Assembly (NCBI GenBank): GCA_965371445.1 | Contig: CBDUYN010000199.1 | Coordinates: forward strand, 1 to 18,197 | DNA length: 18,197 bases | Source of the DNA: DASWIG01 sp965371445 | GTDB taxonomy: Bacteria; Acidobacteriota; Thermoanaerobaculia; Multivoradales; J023 | Reading direction: 5' to 3' | Shown here: piece by piece, positions 1-8,234 of the stretch | Numbering within the stretch: the first letter of the stretch is position 1 | How the letters are laid out: each line of letters opens with the position of its first letter | The notes under the pieces: model-generated | Told to the model about the DNA's origin: nothing | Database searches by the model: none | Seen by the model: the letters and a program-made list of their open reading frames with translations, nothing else | Position numbers and translations under genes: made by a program

Positions 1-43
1 GTTTAACGTCGCCAGCGCGCAGTCTGCATGCCCCCCGGTCTAA

Positions 44-388
44 TTGCAGGTACCTCGAGAGGAAGGTGGAGCCCTTCTTGAGATTGGCGGCATGGAAGAC
101 CACGTACACCTCCTTGCTCGTTTCAACCCGACCATGGCTATCGCGGAGGCGGCGCGCCTGGTCAAGGCAAATTCGTCCAAGTGGCTCAACGAAAGCGTAG
201 TCTCTGATCGCTTCCGTTGGCAAACCGGATATGGTGCGTTCACGGTCGGTAAGTCCATGGTTGCCGATGTCAGCCGCTACATTCGAAATCAGCCTCACCA
301 CCACCGGAAGCACACGTTTGAAGAAGAGTTCATCGAGCTTCTTGAATTGAATGACATCGACTACGACAAGGATCGCATATGGGACTGA
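44..388 (+). pseudogene. 5'-truncated IS200/IS605-like (Y1, REP-associated type) transposase
   Basis: This is the C-terminal two thirds of a HUH (Y1) transposase of the IS200-like/RAYT class, which nicks and rejoins single-stranded DNA. The metal-binding motif DHVHLL has His at residues 20 and 22. The family signature WQ-GYGAFTV lies around residue 59, and the catalytic tyrosine sits in RYIRNQPHHH (Tyr79). The ending, LLELNDIDYD..W, is typical of the family. The first 35 or so residues of the family are missing. A TAA lies in frame directly before the only possible start (TTG at 44), and no family-like N-terminus is visible in the other frames of the first 43 bases. It is therefore probably a dead remnant, although the window edge prevents a full check. 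It lies next to short GC palindromes of the kind such transposases mobilise. Confidence 0.75.
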
Positions 389-442
389 GAAAGGTCGACA
401 GGGGAAACGAAGTTCTAGCTCCGAGGGTGAACGAGAGTTACT

Positions 443-527
443 GCCGCCCCTCCGGGGCTAGGGGATTCTTCGGATCGCCCACCCGGGGCTCGCGCCCCGG
501 GCTAGATGCTGCTGCCCCTCCGGGGCT
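443..527. repeat. Cluster of REP-like GC palindromes
   Basis: Two copies of GCCCCTCCGGGGCT (446-459 and 514-527, 68 bp apart) flank a perfect 8-bp-stem hairpin, CCCGGGGC-TCGC-GCCCCGGG, at 482-501. Short, closely spaced GC palindromes beside a Y1 transposase match the arrangement of REP/BIME elements and their transposases. The link to the truncated transposase at 44-388 is inferred from position. Confidence 0.5.
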
Positions 528-990
528 CCGTTGTGCTGAAGGGATAGGTCCCGGAATGACGAGGAACGCCCGGAGATGGGCCGCCCAACAAAGATGCTTC
601 ACCGGACGCTGCAGCACTATGAATCGTCCTCGACGGTTCAAGGGACGCTGCCTCCGAGAACGTCAAGCTGGTTGAGGGGCGCCGGTGAGCATCGAGCCGT
701 TAGGGTGCCCCTCTTAGGGTGCCACGGTAACCGAAGTCCGACGCCACCTCAAAGGCGTTCTGGACAACCGTACCATCGTCCACGGGCACATCGCTCCCGG
801 ACCGAAGGGCGGCTGCGGCCTCTTCTTCGACGGCCGCGGGTCGTTGCGCGTCGTTTCCTTGAAGGTCACGCCGCTCGCGGCCCATTGAGGTACCCTGCAC
901 AGATGCCAGAGCGCAGGAGCGAGGCGACACCGAGAAGATACCTAACCAGCAAAGGAGACGAGACCATGCAGAAGTGCGAGCACGGGGCGC
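528..990. other. Gene-poor degraded interval between IS200 remnant and CopA remnant
   Basis: No intact gene is visible. A plus-strand open stretch from 718 to a TGA at 886-888 reads like coding sequence (G/C-rich third positions, segment RTIVHGHIAPGPKGGCG) but has no start codon and an in-frame TAG at 715-717. I do not recognise it and treat it as a possible 3' gene remnant. A convincing ribosome binding site (AAAGGAG, 950-956) precedes an ATG at 966 whose reading frame begins MQKCEHG. That frame is soon out of register with the CopA tail starting at about 991, so it looks like the start of a small gene lost at a recombination junction. Confidence 0.35.
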
Positions 991-1119
991 GTGGCGGCGG
1001 GAGTGCTCTACCCGTTCTTCGGTCTCCTGCTCAGCCCGATGATCGCCGCCGCGGCGATGAGCTTCAGCTCGGTGTCGGTCATCGCCAATGCACTTCGCCT
1101 GCGGGGAGCGAAGGTGTAG
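991..1119 (+). pseudogene. C-terminal remnant of CopA-type P1B heavy-metal ATPase
   Basis: The frame beginning VAAGVLYPFFG and continuing LLLSPMIAAAAMSFSS then VSVIANALRLRG before a TAG (1117-1119) is the last transmembrane helix and tail of a copper-type P1B ATPase. In that family the end of the protein reads (N)xxGIPxAAGxLYPxxGxxLxPxxAAxAMxxSSxxVxxNxLRL. Only 42 codons remain. The phosphorylation (DKTGT), HP and CPC motifs are absent from the window. Family resemblance stops abruptly at about position 990, where a different short frame (MQKCEHG, start at 966) abuts it. This is a deletion or recombination scar. Identification is confident because the end of CopA is strongly conserved. Confidence 0.75.
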
Positions 1120-1184
1120 TTGGCTCCGAGCGAAGCAACCACCTTCGGCGAGGCACCACAGGATGGGCTTCGAATCCCTCGCGC

Positions 1185-4100
1185 TCACGATGCCCCAAAT
1201 GGGGCTGATGACAGCTCGGGGGAGCGCTCGCCCGCTGCGATGGCTTTCAGCCTCTGCTTGACGGCGCCGAAGCGCAGGTAGAGGGCGGGCACGACGATCA
1301 TGTTCAGGACGGTCGAGGACAGGAGGCCGAAGAGGATGACAATCGCCATGGGTGTCTGGATCTCGCTGCCGGGCTCCCCGCCGGAAAGCGCCAACGGGAC
1401 CAGGGCCAGACCCGCCGCGAGCGCAGTCATCAGAATCGGAGCCAGCCGCTCCATCGCGCCGCGCTTCACTGCCGTAACCAGGTCGCGCACGCCCTCGTGC
1501 TCTACCAACTGATGGATGTGCGAGATCATCATGATGCCGTTCCGGGTGGCAATCCCGAAGACCGTGATGAAGCCGATGATGGACGCGACCGACAGGATCC
1601 CGCCCGAGAGGAGCACACCGGCTACGCCGCCGATGAGCGCCAACGGGAGGTTGACCATGACCAGTACGGCATCACGTGCAGCACCGAGGGCGATGTAGAG
1701 GAGCAGGAAGATGCCGATCACCGCCGCCAGACCGAGGAGAGCCAGGGTGCGGGAAGCCTCCTCGGCGCTCTCGAACTGTCCGCCGTACTCGACGTGATAG
1801 CCCTGCTTAAGCGAGACCGACTCCCGCACTCCACGACGGATGTCACCGACCACGCCGCTCAGGTCGCGTCCGGCCACGTTGCACATGACGACGATCTTCC
1901 GCTGCACGTTCTCCCGACTGATGGTATTGGGTCCCCTGTCCTTGCGGATCTTCGCCAGAGCGTGCAGGGGAACGCGCCCGCCTGAGGGAGTGGCGATGAG
2001 CGTCTCTCGCAGTGTCTCGAAGCTCTCCAGCGTCGAGACATCGTAGCGAACAACGAGATCGAAGGCGGCCTGACCGTCCAGCACCTGAGACACCACACGA
2101 CCGCGGAAGGCGGCCTCCATGGCCTCTGCCACGTCCCCAACGCGCAGACCGTGCCGCGCGATGGCAGATCGGTCAAACCGCACGGTGACGAACGGGATGT
2201 CCGTTTGCTGCTCAACAGACAGATCCACCACCCCCTCGACCCCCTCCATCACGGCGCGCACGCTCTCCGCGATGCGCCGGAGCTCGTACAGGTCGTCGCC
2301 GAAGATCTTCACCGCGATGTTGGCCCGCGTCCCGGAGAGCATGTGATCGATGCGGTGGGAGATCGGCTGGCCGATCGTGATGTTCATGCCGGGAACGGCC
2401 GACAGCTCCTGCCGGAGGTCGACGAGGAACTTCTCCTTGCTGCGCTCCCCCAGGTCTATCTTGATGTCGATTTCTGCCGCGTTGACGCCTTGAGCGTGCT
2501 CGTCCAGCTCGGCCCGCCCCGTGCGTCGCGCCGTGGCGACGATCTCCGGCTGACGCAGGAGGATCTCTTCGACCATCCGGCCGAGGGCGTTTGACTCCTC
2601 AAGCGAGGTGCCGGGTAAGGTCACGGCCCCGATGGTCAGGGCCCCTTCGTTGAAATCGGGAAGGAACGCCCGTCCTGCTTGACCGAGCCCGATCCCCGCC
2701 ATGACAAGCCCTGCGATGGACACGAAGGCGACCGACTTCCAGCGCGTGATGGTCACTGACAGTATCGGCTTGTAGCCGGCCTTGAGCCAGCGCACCACGA
2801 TGGGCTCTACTCCGCGCAGCACCGTTCGCGATCGAGGGAGCAGGAACGAGCACAGCGCGGGAGTCACGGTGAGCGCGACGATCAGCGAGGCGAACAGGGA
2901 GACGACGTACGCGAAACCGAGAGGCCGGAGCAGCCGGCCCTCGACCCCGGACAGGAAGAACAGCGGCATGAACACCAGGATGATGATGACCGTGGCGAAG
3001 ACGATTGAGCTGCGTATCTCCTGGGTCGCATCGTTAATCACCCCGAGCACGGGCCGCCGCTTACCCTCGGACAGAGCCCCGTTCTGCCTCAAGCGCCGAA
3101 CTACGTTCTCGTTCACGATAATCGCATCGTCCACCAGCGCCCCGACAGCAATGGCCATGCCCCCCAATGTCATGGTGTTGATAGTGGTCCCGAGAGCCTT
3201 CATGGCCAGGACCGCGGCGAGCAGCGAGAGCGGGATTGCGAGGACGGTGATCCCCGTCGCTCGCAGGCTCATCAGGAACACCAGCATGACGAGGACGACG
3301 AGGATGCCGCCATCACGCAGGGCCGCCGCCACGTTGTGGATGGCCACCTCGATGAAGTCAGCCTGACGGAAGACGTGGCTATGGATCACCATCCCCTCGG
3401 GCAGGGACGCCTGGATGTCGTCCAGGACCTCGTCGAGGCGGCCGGTGAGCTCAAGAGTGTTTGTGCCGGGCTGCTTCTGGATCCCCAGCACCACGGCGGG
3501 CCGGCCGTTGAACGACCCGTCGCCGCGTCGGAACGGCGGCCCTCCGAGGCGCACCTCGGCCAGGTCCCGAACGAGTATCGGCTGGTCGTCTCGCGTGGCC
3601 ACCAACGTCTCGCCGATGTCTTCCGGACGGACCACTCTTCCCAGGCCCTGGATGAGGTATTCTTGCCCTCCTTCCAGGTAGAAGCCTGCCGAGGTGTTCT
3701 CGTTCGTCGCCGCGAGAGCGGCTATGACCTCGGTGATTGAGATCCCGTATGCGGTGAGGCGTTCCGGGTTCAAAATGACCTGGTACTGCTTCTCCTCGCC
3801 CCCGATGGGCGTCACCTGCGATACCCCCGGCACGGCCAGCAATCGGCGGCGAATGACCCAGTCGGCGACCGTCCGAACCTCGAGCGGTGAGTGCGTGTCG
3901 GAGGTCAGCGCCATGAACATGACCTCGCCCATGATGGAGGAGACCGGCGCCATCAGCGGCGGATCGATCTCAGGGGGGAGAGAGCCCCGAACGTCTTGGA
4001 GCTTCTCGGACACGATCTGGCGTGCGCGGTAGATGTCCGTGCCCCACTCGAACTCGACCCAGATGACGGCGATCCCGACCGCCGTAGAGGAGCGAACGCG

Positions 4101-4340
4101 ACGGACACCCGACGCACCGTTGAGCGCCGTTTCGATGGGGAACGTGACCAGCGTTTCCACCTCCTCGGGAGCCATCCCGTGGGCCTCGGTGATGACGGTA
4201 ACCGTGGGCGCCGTGAGATCGGGAAAGACGTCTACGGGCATGCGAATTGTCTCGATGGCGCCCCACGCGAGCAGGATCCCCGCGCCGAGAATGACGAAAA
4301 GCCGGTTCCTCAGCGACCAGCGGATGATGCCGTCCAACAT
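1185..4340 (-). CDS. Heavy-metal/multidrug RND efflux pump, inner-membrane subunit (CusA/CzcA-like)
   Basis: This 1051-residue RND permease has the usual length for the family. It is the proton-driven pump of a tripartite envelope-spanning complex. The start is MLDGIIRWSLRNRLFV (TM1), with the conserved MPVDVFPDLTAP and MAPEEVETLVTFPIE segments. The TM4 proton-relay motif at about residues 393-412 reads GGMAIAVGALVDDAIIVNEN. It carries paired Asp and is closer to the AxGxxVD form of CusA and related pumps than to the DFGxxVDGA form of CzcA. The methionine cluster that carries Cu(I)/Ag(I) through CusA is not evident, for example at GALTIGAVTLPGTS, so the substrate is open. A second TM block follows at about residues 860-1030. 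It is the last gene of locus 1, 8 bp after the adaptor, with GAGG 6 bp before the ATG. Its 3' end converges with the CopA remnant. Confidence 0.9.
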   Translation of the reverse strand: MLDGIIRWSLRNRLFVILGAGILLAWGAIETIRMPVDVFPDLTAPTVTVITEAHGMAPEEVETLVTFPIETALNGASGVRRVRSSTAVGIAVIWVEFEWGTDIYRARQIVSEKLQDVRGSLPPEIDPPLMAPVSSIMGEVMFMALTSDTHSPLEVRTVADWVIRRRLLAVPGVSQVTPIGGEEKQYQVILNPERLTAYGISITEVIAALAATNENTSAGFYLEGGQEYLIQGLGRVVRPEDIGETLVATRDDQPILVRDLAEVRLGGPPFRRGDGSFNGRPAVVLGIQKQPGTNTLELTGRLDEVLDDIQASLPEGMVIHSHVFRQADFIEVAIHNVAAALRDGGILVVLVMLVFLMSLRATGITVLAIPLSLLAAVLAMKALGTTINTMTLGGMAIAVGALVDDAIIVNENVVRRLRQNGALSEGKRRPVLGVINDATQEIRSSIVFATVIIILVFMPLFFLSGVEGRLLRPLGFAYVVSLFASLIVALTVTPALCSFLLPRSRTVLRGVEPIVVRWLKAGYKPILSVTITRWKSVAFVSIAGLVMAGIGLGQAGRAFLPDFNEGALTIGAVTLPGTSLEESNALGRMVEEILLRQPEIVATARRTGRAELDEHAQGVNAAEIDIKIDLGERSKEKFLVDLRQELSAVPGMNITIGQPISHRIDHMLSGTRANIAVKIFGDDLYELRRIAESVRAVMEGVEGVVDLSVEQQTDIPFVTVRFDRSAIARHGLRVGDVAEAMEAAFRGRVVSQVLDGQAAFDLVVRYDVSTLESFETLRETLIATPSGGRVPLHALAKIRKDRGPNTISRENVQRKIVVMCNVAGRDLSGVVGDIRRGVRESVSLKQGYHVEYGGQFESAEEASRTLALLGLAAVIGIFLLLYIALGAARDAVLVMVNLPLALIGGVAGVLLSGGILSVASIIGFITVFGIATRNGIMMISHIHQLVEHEGVRDLVTAVKRGAMERLAPILMTALAAGLALVPLALSGGEPGSEIQTPMAIVILFGLLSSTVLNMIVVPALYLRFGAVKQRLKAIAAGERSPELSSAPFGAS

Positions 4341-4348
4341 GATTTACC

Positions 4349-5932
4349 TCAGTGTGCGTGCCCGTGTGCCGGGGCCTCCGTGGCGGACGCAGCGAGCTTC
4401 ACCATGAAGGCGCCGCGGATGACGACGTGCTCACCCGAGCGCACGCCCTGGATCACCTCGACGTGGCCGCCGTCGCGGATGCCGAGCCTTACAACGCGGC
4501 GCTCGAAGGTCTCTCCCTCACTCTGGATGTAGGCGACCTCCTGGCCGCCGTCGTCAAGCACGGCTGCGGTCGGGATGGTGACCGCCGTGACGGGCGCTCC
4601 GGTGAGCACACGGACGCGGGCGAACATACCGACGCGCAGGCGACGCTCCGGGTTGTCGATCCCGAAGATGAGCGGGATGGTCCTGGTCCGCGCATCCACA
4701 ATGCCGCCCGTGGTCACAACCCGATCGCCCGCGACCTCAAAGGGCTCGTCGAAGCCTGCGACTTCGAACCACACCCCAGTGGGCTGCTCGACGCGCCCGA
4801 TGTTCGCTTCAGGTATCCGGACCTCGAGCCAGAGCCGGTCGAGGTCGACAACGTGGAACATCTCTCGACCCTGTTCGAGGAACATCCCCGGGGCGACGTC
4901 GACCGCCACGAGCGTCCCGCTGAGAGGAGCGCGGACCGTGATCTCACCCACGGATCCGGACGCCGAGGCGCGTTGAATACGCCCGTGCTGGCGGAGACGG
5001 CGCTGGGCGGCGGTGAGCTCTGCCTGAGCCTGGGCCTCGTCACGTCTGGCGGCGAGCACACGCCGCTCCGCAACGGCGCCCTCCGCGAGCAGCCCTTCGA
5101 GTCTCTCCCGTTCCCTGCGGGTGTGCTCGACGTCCAGCCGCGCTCGGGCCGCCGCGAGCTCGAGGGAAGCGATGTCCGCCTCGACGCCAAGACGCGGGGC
5201 GAGGGTCACCAGGATCTGATCCCGTTCGACTTCTTGACCGATACGCGGAAACGCGTCTCCGGCCGTCACGAGACGCCCGGACCGGGGCGCCGTGACGTGC
5301 ACCTCACCATCGGCTCTCGCCCGCACCGTCCCGCTCACGGAGAGGGAAGGCCGCAGGGCTCGTTCGGCAACTTCAGCGGTTGCGAAGTCGATAGGCCACT
5401 GCTGTTCCTTCAGGAATGAGATCCCTGCACCAGCTACGGCCTCGTTTGGCGAAGCAGCATGGGCAGCGGCATCTGCGTCGAGAAACACGGTCAGCTCGCC
5501 CAGTGCATGCGTGTCGGTCAGAGCGTCCGATTCAAGAAGCAAGGAGAGCTCGCGTAGGCCACCATGCTGTGGTCGTGCCACGGGCCGGAAGATGCCTGGG
5601 ACGGTCGGCTTTGAGACGGCGAAGCGCTCTTCCGGGGCTTCGCCGCCGGAGAGAACCACGGTGACGCGGCCCACATCGACGGGCCCGAAATCGGAGAGTC
5701 GCGTCAGGTGGGCCGCGAAAGCCGACTCCTGGCCCACGATCAGGGACGGGAACTCGACGAAGAGCTCCGTCTGATCCGTCCAGTGTGTGATGGACTCTGA
5801 GCTGTCGCCGTGGCCGTGCTCCTCACCGTTCGCAGGGTCAGCCGGCTCAGCGCCGTGAGGATGATCGTTGGATTGACAGGCCAGGAAGAGAACCGCGAAC
5901 GAAGCGGCAATCGGCAGGACAAGGTTTCTCAT
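4349..5932 (-). CDS. Periplasmic adaptor (membrane fusion) lipoprotein of the RND pump, CzcB/CusB-like
   Basis: This 527-residue adaptor links the RND pump to the outer-membrane factor. The N-terminus is a lipoprotein signal with lipobox LFLAC (Cys19). A His-rich stretch follows (HPHGAEP, EEHGHGDSS; residues 23-45). An extra N-terminal domain of about 120 residues, beginning THWTDQTELFVEFPSLIVG, is found in some CusB-type adaptors. After that comes the standard adaptor core: half-lipoyl segments (VTAPRSGRLV and ITVRAPLSGTLV) around an alpha-helical hairpin rich in Arg, Glu and Ala (about residues 255-310), then beta-barrel and membrane-proximal domains. It ends in a second His motif, HGHAH. 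Its ATG overlaps the stop of the outer-membrane factor gene (ATGA), with GGAGG 9 bp upstream. Metal specificity is not determined, though the His tails favour divalent metals or copper. Confidence 0.88.
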   Translation of the reverse strand: MRNLVLPIAASFAVLFLACQSNDHPHGAEPADPANGEEHGHGDSSESITHWTDQTELFVEFPSLIVGQESAFAAHLTRLSDFGPVDVGRVTVVLSGGEAPEERFAVSKPTVPGIFRPVARPQHGGLRELSLLLESDALTDTHALGELTVFLDADAAAHAASPNEAVAGAGISFLKEQQWPIDFATAEVAERALRPSLSVSGTVRARADGEVHVTAPRSGRLVTAGDAFPRIGQEVERDQILVTLAPRLGVEADIASLELAAARARLDVEHTRRERERLEGLLAEGAVAERRVLAARRDEAQAQAELTAAQRRLRQHGRIQRASASGSVGEITVRAPLSGTLVAVDVAPGMFLEQGREMFHVVDLDRLWLEVRIPEANIGRVEQPTGVWFEVAGFDEPFEVAGDRVVTTGGIVDARTRTIPLIFGIDNPERRLRVGMFARVRVLTGAPVTAVTIPTAAVLDDGGQEVAYIQSEGETFERRVVRLGIRDGGHVEVIQGVRSGEHVVIRGAFMVKLAASATEAPAHGHAH

Positions 5933-7233
5933 CGGGTGTTGCCTCCAGTCAGAAGATCCAGCTCGATGCGGGCGCGGCGCGCGGCGAGCTCGAGATCGAG
6001 CGCTGTCATCTCGTCCTCAGACCCACCGCGGTAGGCATCGAGTAGCTCGAGAATCCCCAGCTCGTCGCCGGCATACCCGGCCTCAGCAGTTCGTATCAGC
6101 GCGCCAGATCCGCCGACCTCCTCTCGGTTGAAGCGCTGTGCGGCTTGGATCAGGCGGGTGAGCTCGGCCACGCGACCACGCACCTCGCCGCGCGCTTCCG
6201 ACAGAGCGAGCTGTCGCCGTCCACGGGCAATGCGCTCCTGCGAGGCGGCCCGGAGCACTTCGTCCTGGTTGCGGTCGAACAACGGCACAGACAACGCGGC
6301 CATGGCGACGTAGCCGTCTGCGCGGTCTGCACCCAGGTCGACGTCTATCCATCCCGCCCCCAGCGCCAGCCGGGGCAACCACCAGCGCGTCGCCGCTTCG
6401 CCGTCGGCTTGGGCAGCCTCGACATGCGCACGGAGGGCCAAGATGTCCGGACGTATCTCGATCCGGGAAAGGAGTCGTTCAGCGGGCTGTGGCGCGTCGG
6501 GGAGCAGCGCACCGGAGAGCGGCGGGGGGCGGCTGCCTGGCGGGTTCGTCTCCCCGACGCGAGCCGCCAGCCTGGCCCAGGCCCGGTCGCTATCGGCCTG
6601 GTGGACAGCCAGCCGGCCACGGGCGTTCGCGAGCTCTCTCTCGAGCCGGCGACGATCGTAGGCCGATGCGTCCCCGGCCGCCTCCCGGCGAGAAACAACC
6701 TCGAGCGCCCCCTCGATTCGTCCCACCCACGTTTGGATGGCGGCGGCACGGAGTTGGGCGACGAGGAGCTCGTGAAATCGCAGCCTTACCTCGGCCTCGA
6801 TCTCCATGCGACGAGCATCCCCTCGATGAGAGACGGCTCGCGCACGGTGGTTGGCGGCAGCGGTTCTCAGGGCTCGTCGGCCAGACAGATCAAAGCGCTG
6901 GGAGATCATCAGGACATCCTGCGCCGCACCCTGCGCGCCGGACGTCTGCTCGCGGTCGTACGTGATCTCCGGGTCCGGCCAGAGGCCCTCGCGAATCGCA
7001 TCAGAACGAGCGACGCCGACCGCTCCCTCGGTGACGTCCGCAAGGGCGGGACGTGCCAGCGCTCGTTGCACTGCCACCTCCTCCGTCAGGACGAAACCGG
7101 GAGGAGCCTCCTGGGCCACGGCCAACGTCGGCGCAAGGTTGATGACGAAGAAGAACACGAAGCGTAGCTTGAGAAACCGACCCATAATCGGTTTTTCGGC
7201 GAAGCGAATTGCGGCTGGGAGGTCGGGAAGCAT
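5929..7233 (-). CDS. Outer-membrane factor (TolC/CzcC-like) of the RND efflux operon
   Basis: The protein has about 434 residues, the size of CzcC-type outer-membrane efflux proteins. It forms the outer-membrane channel of the complex. A signal peptide (FLKLRFVFFFVINLAPTLAVAQE) is followed by two OEP-type repeats: TEEVAVQRALARPALADV, then long helices rich in Ala, Arg and Glu (ARARAVSHRGDAR, ERELANARGRLAVHQADSDRAW). The second half has the typical DILALRAHVEAAQAD and YVAMAALSVPLFDRNQDEV (compare PLFDRNQG of the family). It ends with the ELGILELLDAYR motif. I chose the ATG at 7233 because GAGG lies 11 bp upstream and it follows the M56 stop by 8 bp. An ATG at 7185 would give a tighter signal peptide but has no Shine-Dalgarno. 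Open frame further upstream lies over the M56 gene and is not used. Confidence 0.85.
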   Translation of the reverse strand: MLPDLPAAIRFAEKPIMGRFLKLRFVFFFVINLAPTLAVAQEAPPGFVLTEEVAVQRALARPALADVTEGAVGVARSDAIREGLWPDPEITYDREQTSGAQGAAQDVLMISQRFDLSGRRALRTAAANHRARAVSHRGDARRMEIEAEVRLRFHELLVAQLRAAAIQTWVGRIEGALEVVSRREAAGDASAYDRRRLERELANARGRLAVHQADSDRAWARLAARVGETNPPGSRPPPLSGALLPDAPQPAERLLSRIEIRPDILALRAHVEAAQADGEAATRWWLPRLALGAGWIDVDLGADRADGYVAMAALSVPLFDRNQDEVLRAASQERIARGRRQLALSEARGEVRGRVAELTRLIQAAQRFNREEVGGSGALIRTAEAGYAGDELGILELLDAYRGGSEDEMTALDLELAARRARIELDLLTGGNTR

Positions 7234-7241
7234 GGTCGGGT

Positions 7242-8234
7242 TTACCTCGCGAGTGGCCCGAGGATGGTCTCGGTCAAGTGGTGAAGCGGGTCGGCGAGCA
7301 GCAGCAGCGCACCCACGGCCGCTACGACCAGCCAACGTCTCGTCTTGTTGTGTGGCGCCCTCGCCGCGGGTTCCGCGAGGAGGGCCTCGACACGGGGGGC
7401 TACGGACGATCCTCCGAAGGAAACCCCGGCGAGTCCGCAGCGCGCTTGCGTGCCGTGGAGCAGCCGCTCGAGGGCAACCAGGGCTTGAGCAACCCGCAGG
7501 CGGTCGCCTAGCCGCATGCCCGCGGCCTCGTCGCATGCCCGCTCAGCGGCCATTTCGAGGTCCGTTAGCAGCGCTCGGCGCGCTTGTGGAAGGTGAGCGA
7601 GTGAGAGCACCGAGGCGACGACTTTCACGAGCACATCAAGGCGGCGCGCATGAGCCCGTTCGTGCTCAATCACGGCGTCGACCAGCGCGGGGGGTAGGAA
7701 ACCGAGCAGGGCTGTGCTCACGAAGGTGCGGCAGCGAAACAGGCCAGAGGTCAGCGCCAGTGGCACCTCGGACTCGACGATCCAGACGCCGCGGCCGCGA
7801 TCGAAAACGGCCGTTCGGGCGAGTTGGCGCAGGGCCCTCCGTGATCGCACCATCCTCGGCAGACGATGGAGCAGGCGAAGCGCGAGCACCGCTGCCAGGG
7901 TTCCCGCCACGGCCCAGCCGGCGATGCTACCGGGCGCGAGCGGGAGGTGAACCAGGCAGAGGTGAGAATGCCCGTCGCCGTGGTGCGGGCAGTGGTCGAG
8001 GCCCGGCCACAGGGCGTCGAGCGCCGACGGGAGGAAGCACAACGCCGTAAGCCCCACGGCCGAGGCCGCCGGCAAAGCGCACAGCGCGAGCACCGACCGG
8101 GCATGCTCGGCGGGTGCCGCGCGCGCGAGCTTCCGGCGCAGGCGAGGGTAGGTCACCGCGACCGCGACGGCGGCCACCGTCGTGAACAGAACCGCGGCGA
8201 GCACGCCGAGCTGGATGAGCCCCGCCGCCTTCAT
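7242..8234 (-). CDS. M56-family (BlaR1/MecR1-like) membrane metallopeptidase with His-rich loop
   Basis: This 330-residue membrane protease probably inactivates the BlaI-type repressor encoded just upstream. The zinc motif HERAH lies at residues 191-195, and the downstream acidic ligand region is LEMAAERACDE (about 226-236). Predicted helices lie at about 7-28, 47-70, 103-122 and 300-317, which is the M56 layout: sensor loops outside and a cytoplasmic protease domain after TM3. There is no C-terminal penicillin-binding sensor domain. Instead, the loop between TM2 and TM3, predicted to be periplasmic, holds DHCPHHGDGHSHLCLVH (80-96) with six His and two Cys, a plausible metal-sensing site. Its ATG overlaps the blaI stop (ATGA). 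The following gene is an RND efflux gene, so metal induction of the pump is inferred. Confidence 0.85.
   Translation of the reverse strand: MKAAGLIQLGVLAAVLFTTVAAVAVAVTYPRLRRKLARAAPAEHARSVLALCALPAASAVGLTALCFLPSALDALWPGLDHCPHHGDGHSHLCLVHLPLAPGSIAGWAVAGTLAAVLALRLLHRLPRMVRSRRALRQLARTAVFDRGRGVWIVESEVPLALTSGLFRCRTFVSTALLGFLPPALVDAVIEHERAHARRLDVLVKVVASVLSLAHLPQARRALLTDLEMAAERACDEAAGMRLGDRLRVAQALVALERLLHGTQARCGLAGVSFGGSSVAPRVEALLAEPAARAPHNKTRRWLVVAAVGALLLLADPLHHLTETILGPLAR

Noticed and set aside
1192..1205. GCCCC-AAAT-GGGGC hairpin at the end of the pump gene as a terminator
   Set aside because: It lies within the last codons and is not followed by a T tract on either strand.
576..1208. Plus-strand frame of 210 codons across the degraded border
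   Set aside because: Composition is Arg/Pro-rich without motifs, and the CopA tail at 991-1119 is read in a different frame of the same strand.
4352..5419. Long plus-strand frame of 355 codons
   Set aside because: It is the complement of the adaptor gene, which has clear family motifs on the minus strand; long antisense frames are expected at this GC content.
7234..7536. N-terminal extension of the outer-membrane factor
   Set aside because: It overlaps the M56 gene in another frame, has no signal-peptide logic, and would bury the real signal sequence.
6851..8050. Long plus-strand frame of 399 codons
   Set aside because: It lies antisense to the outer-membrane factor and M56 genes and shows only Arg/Pro/Ala-rich low complexity.
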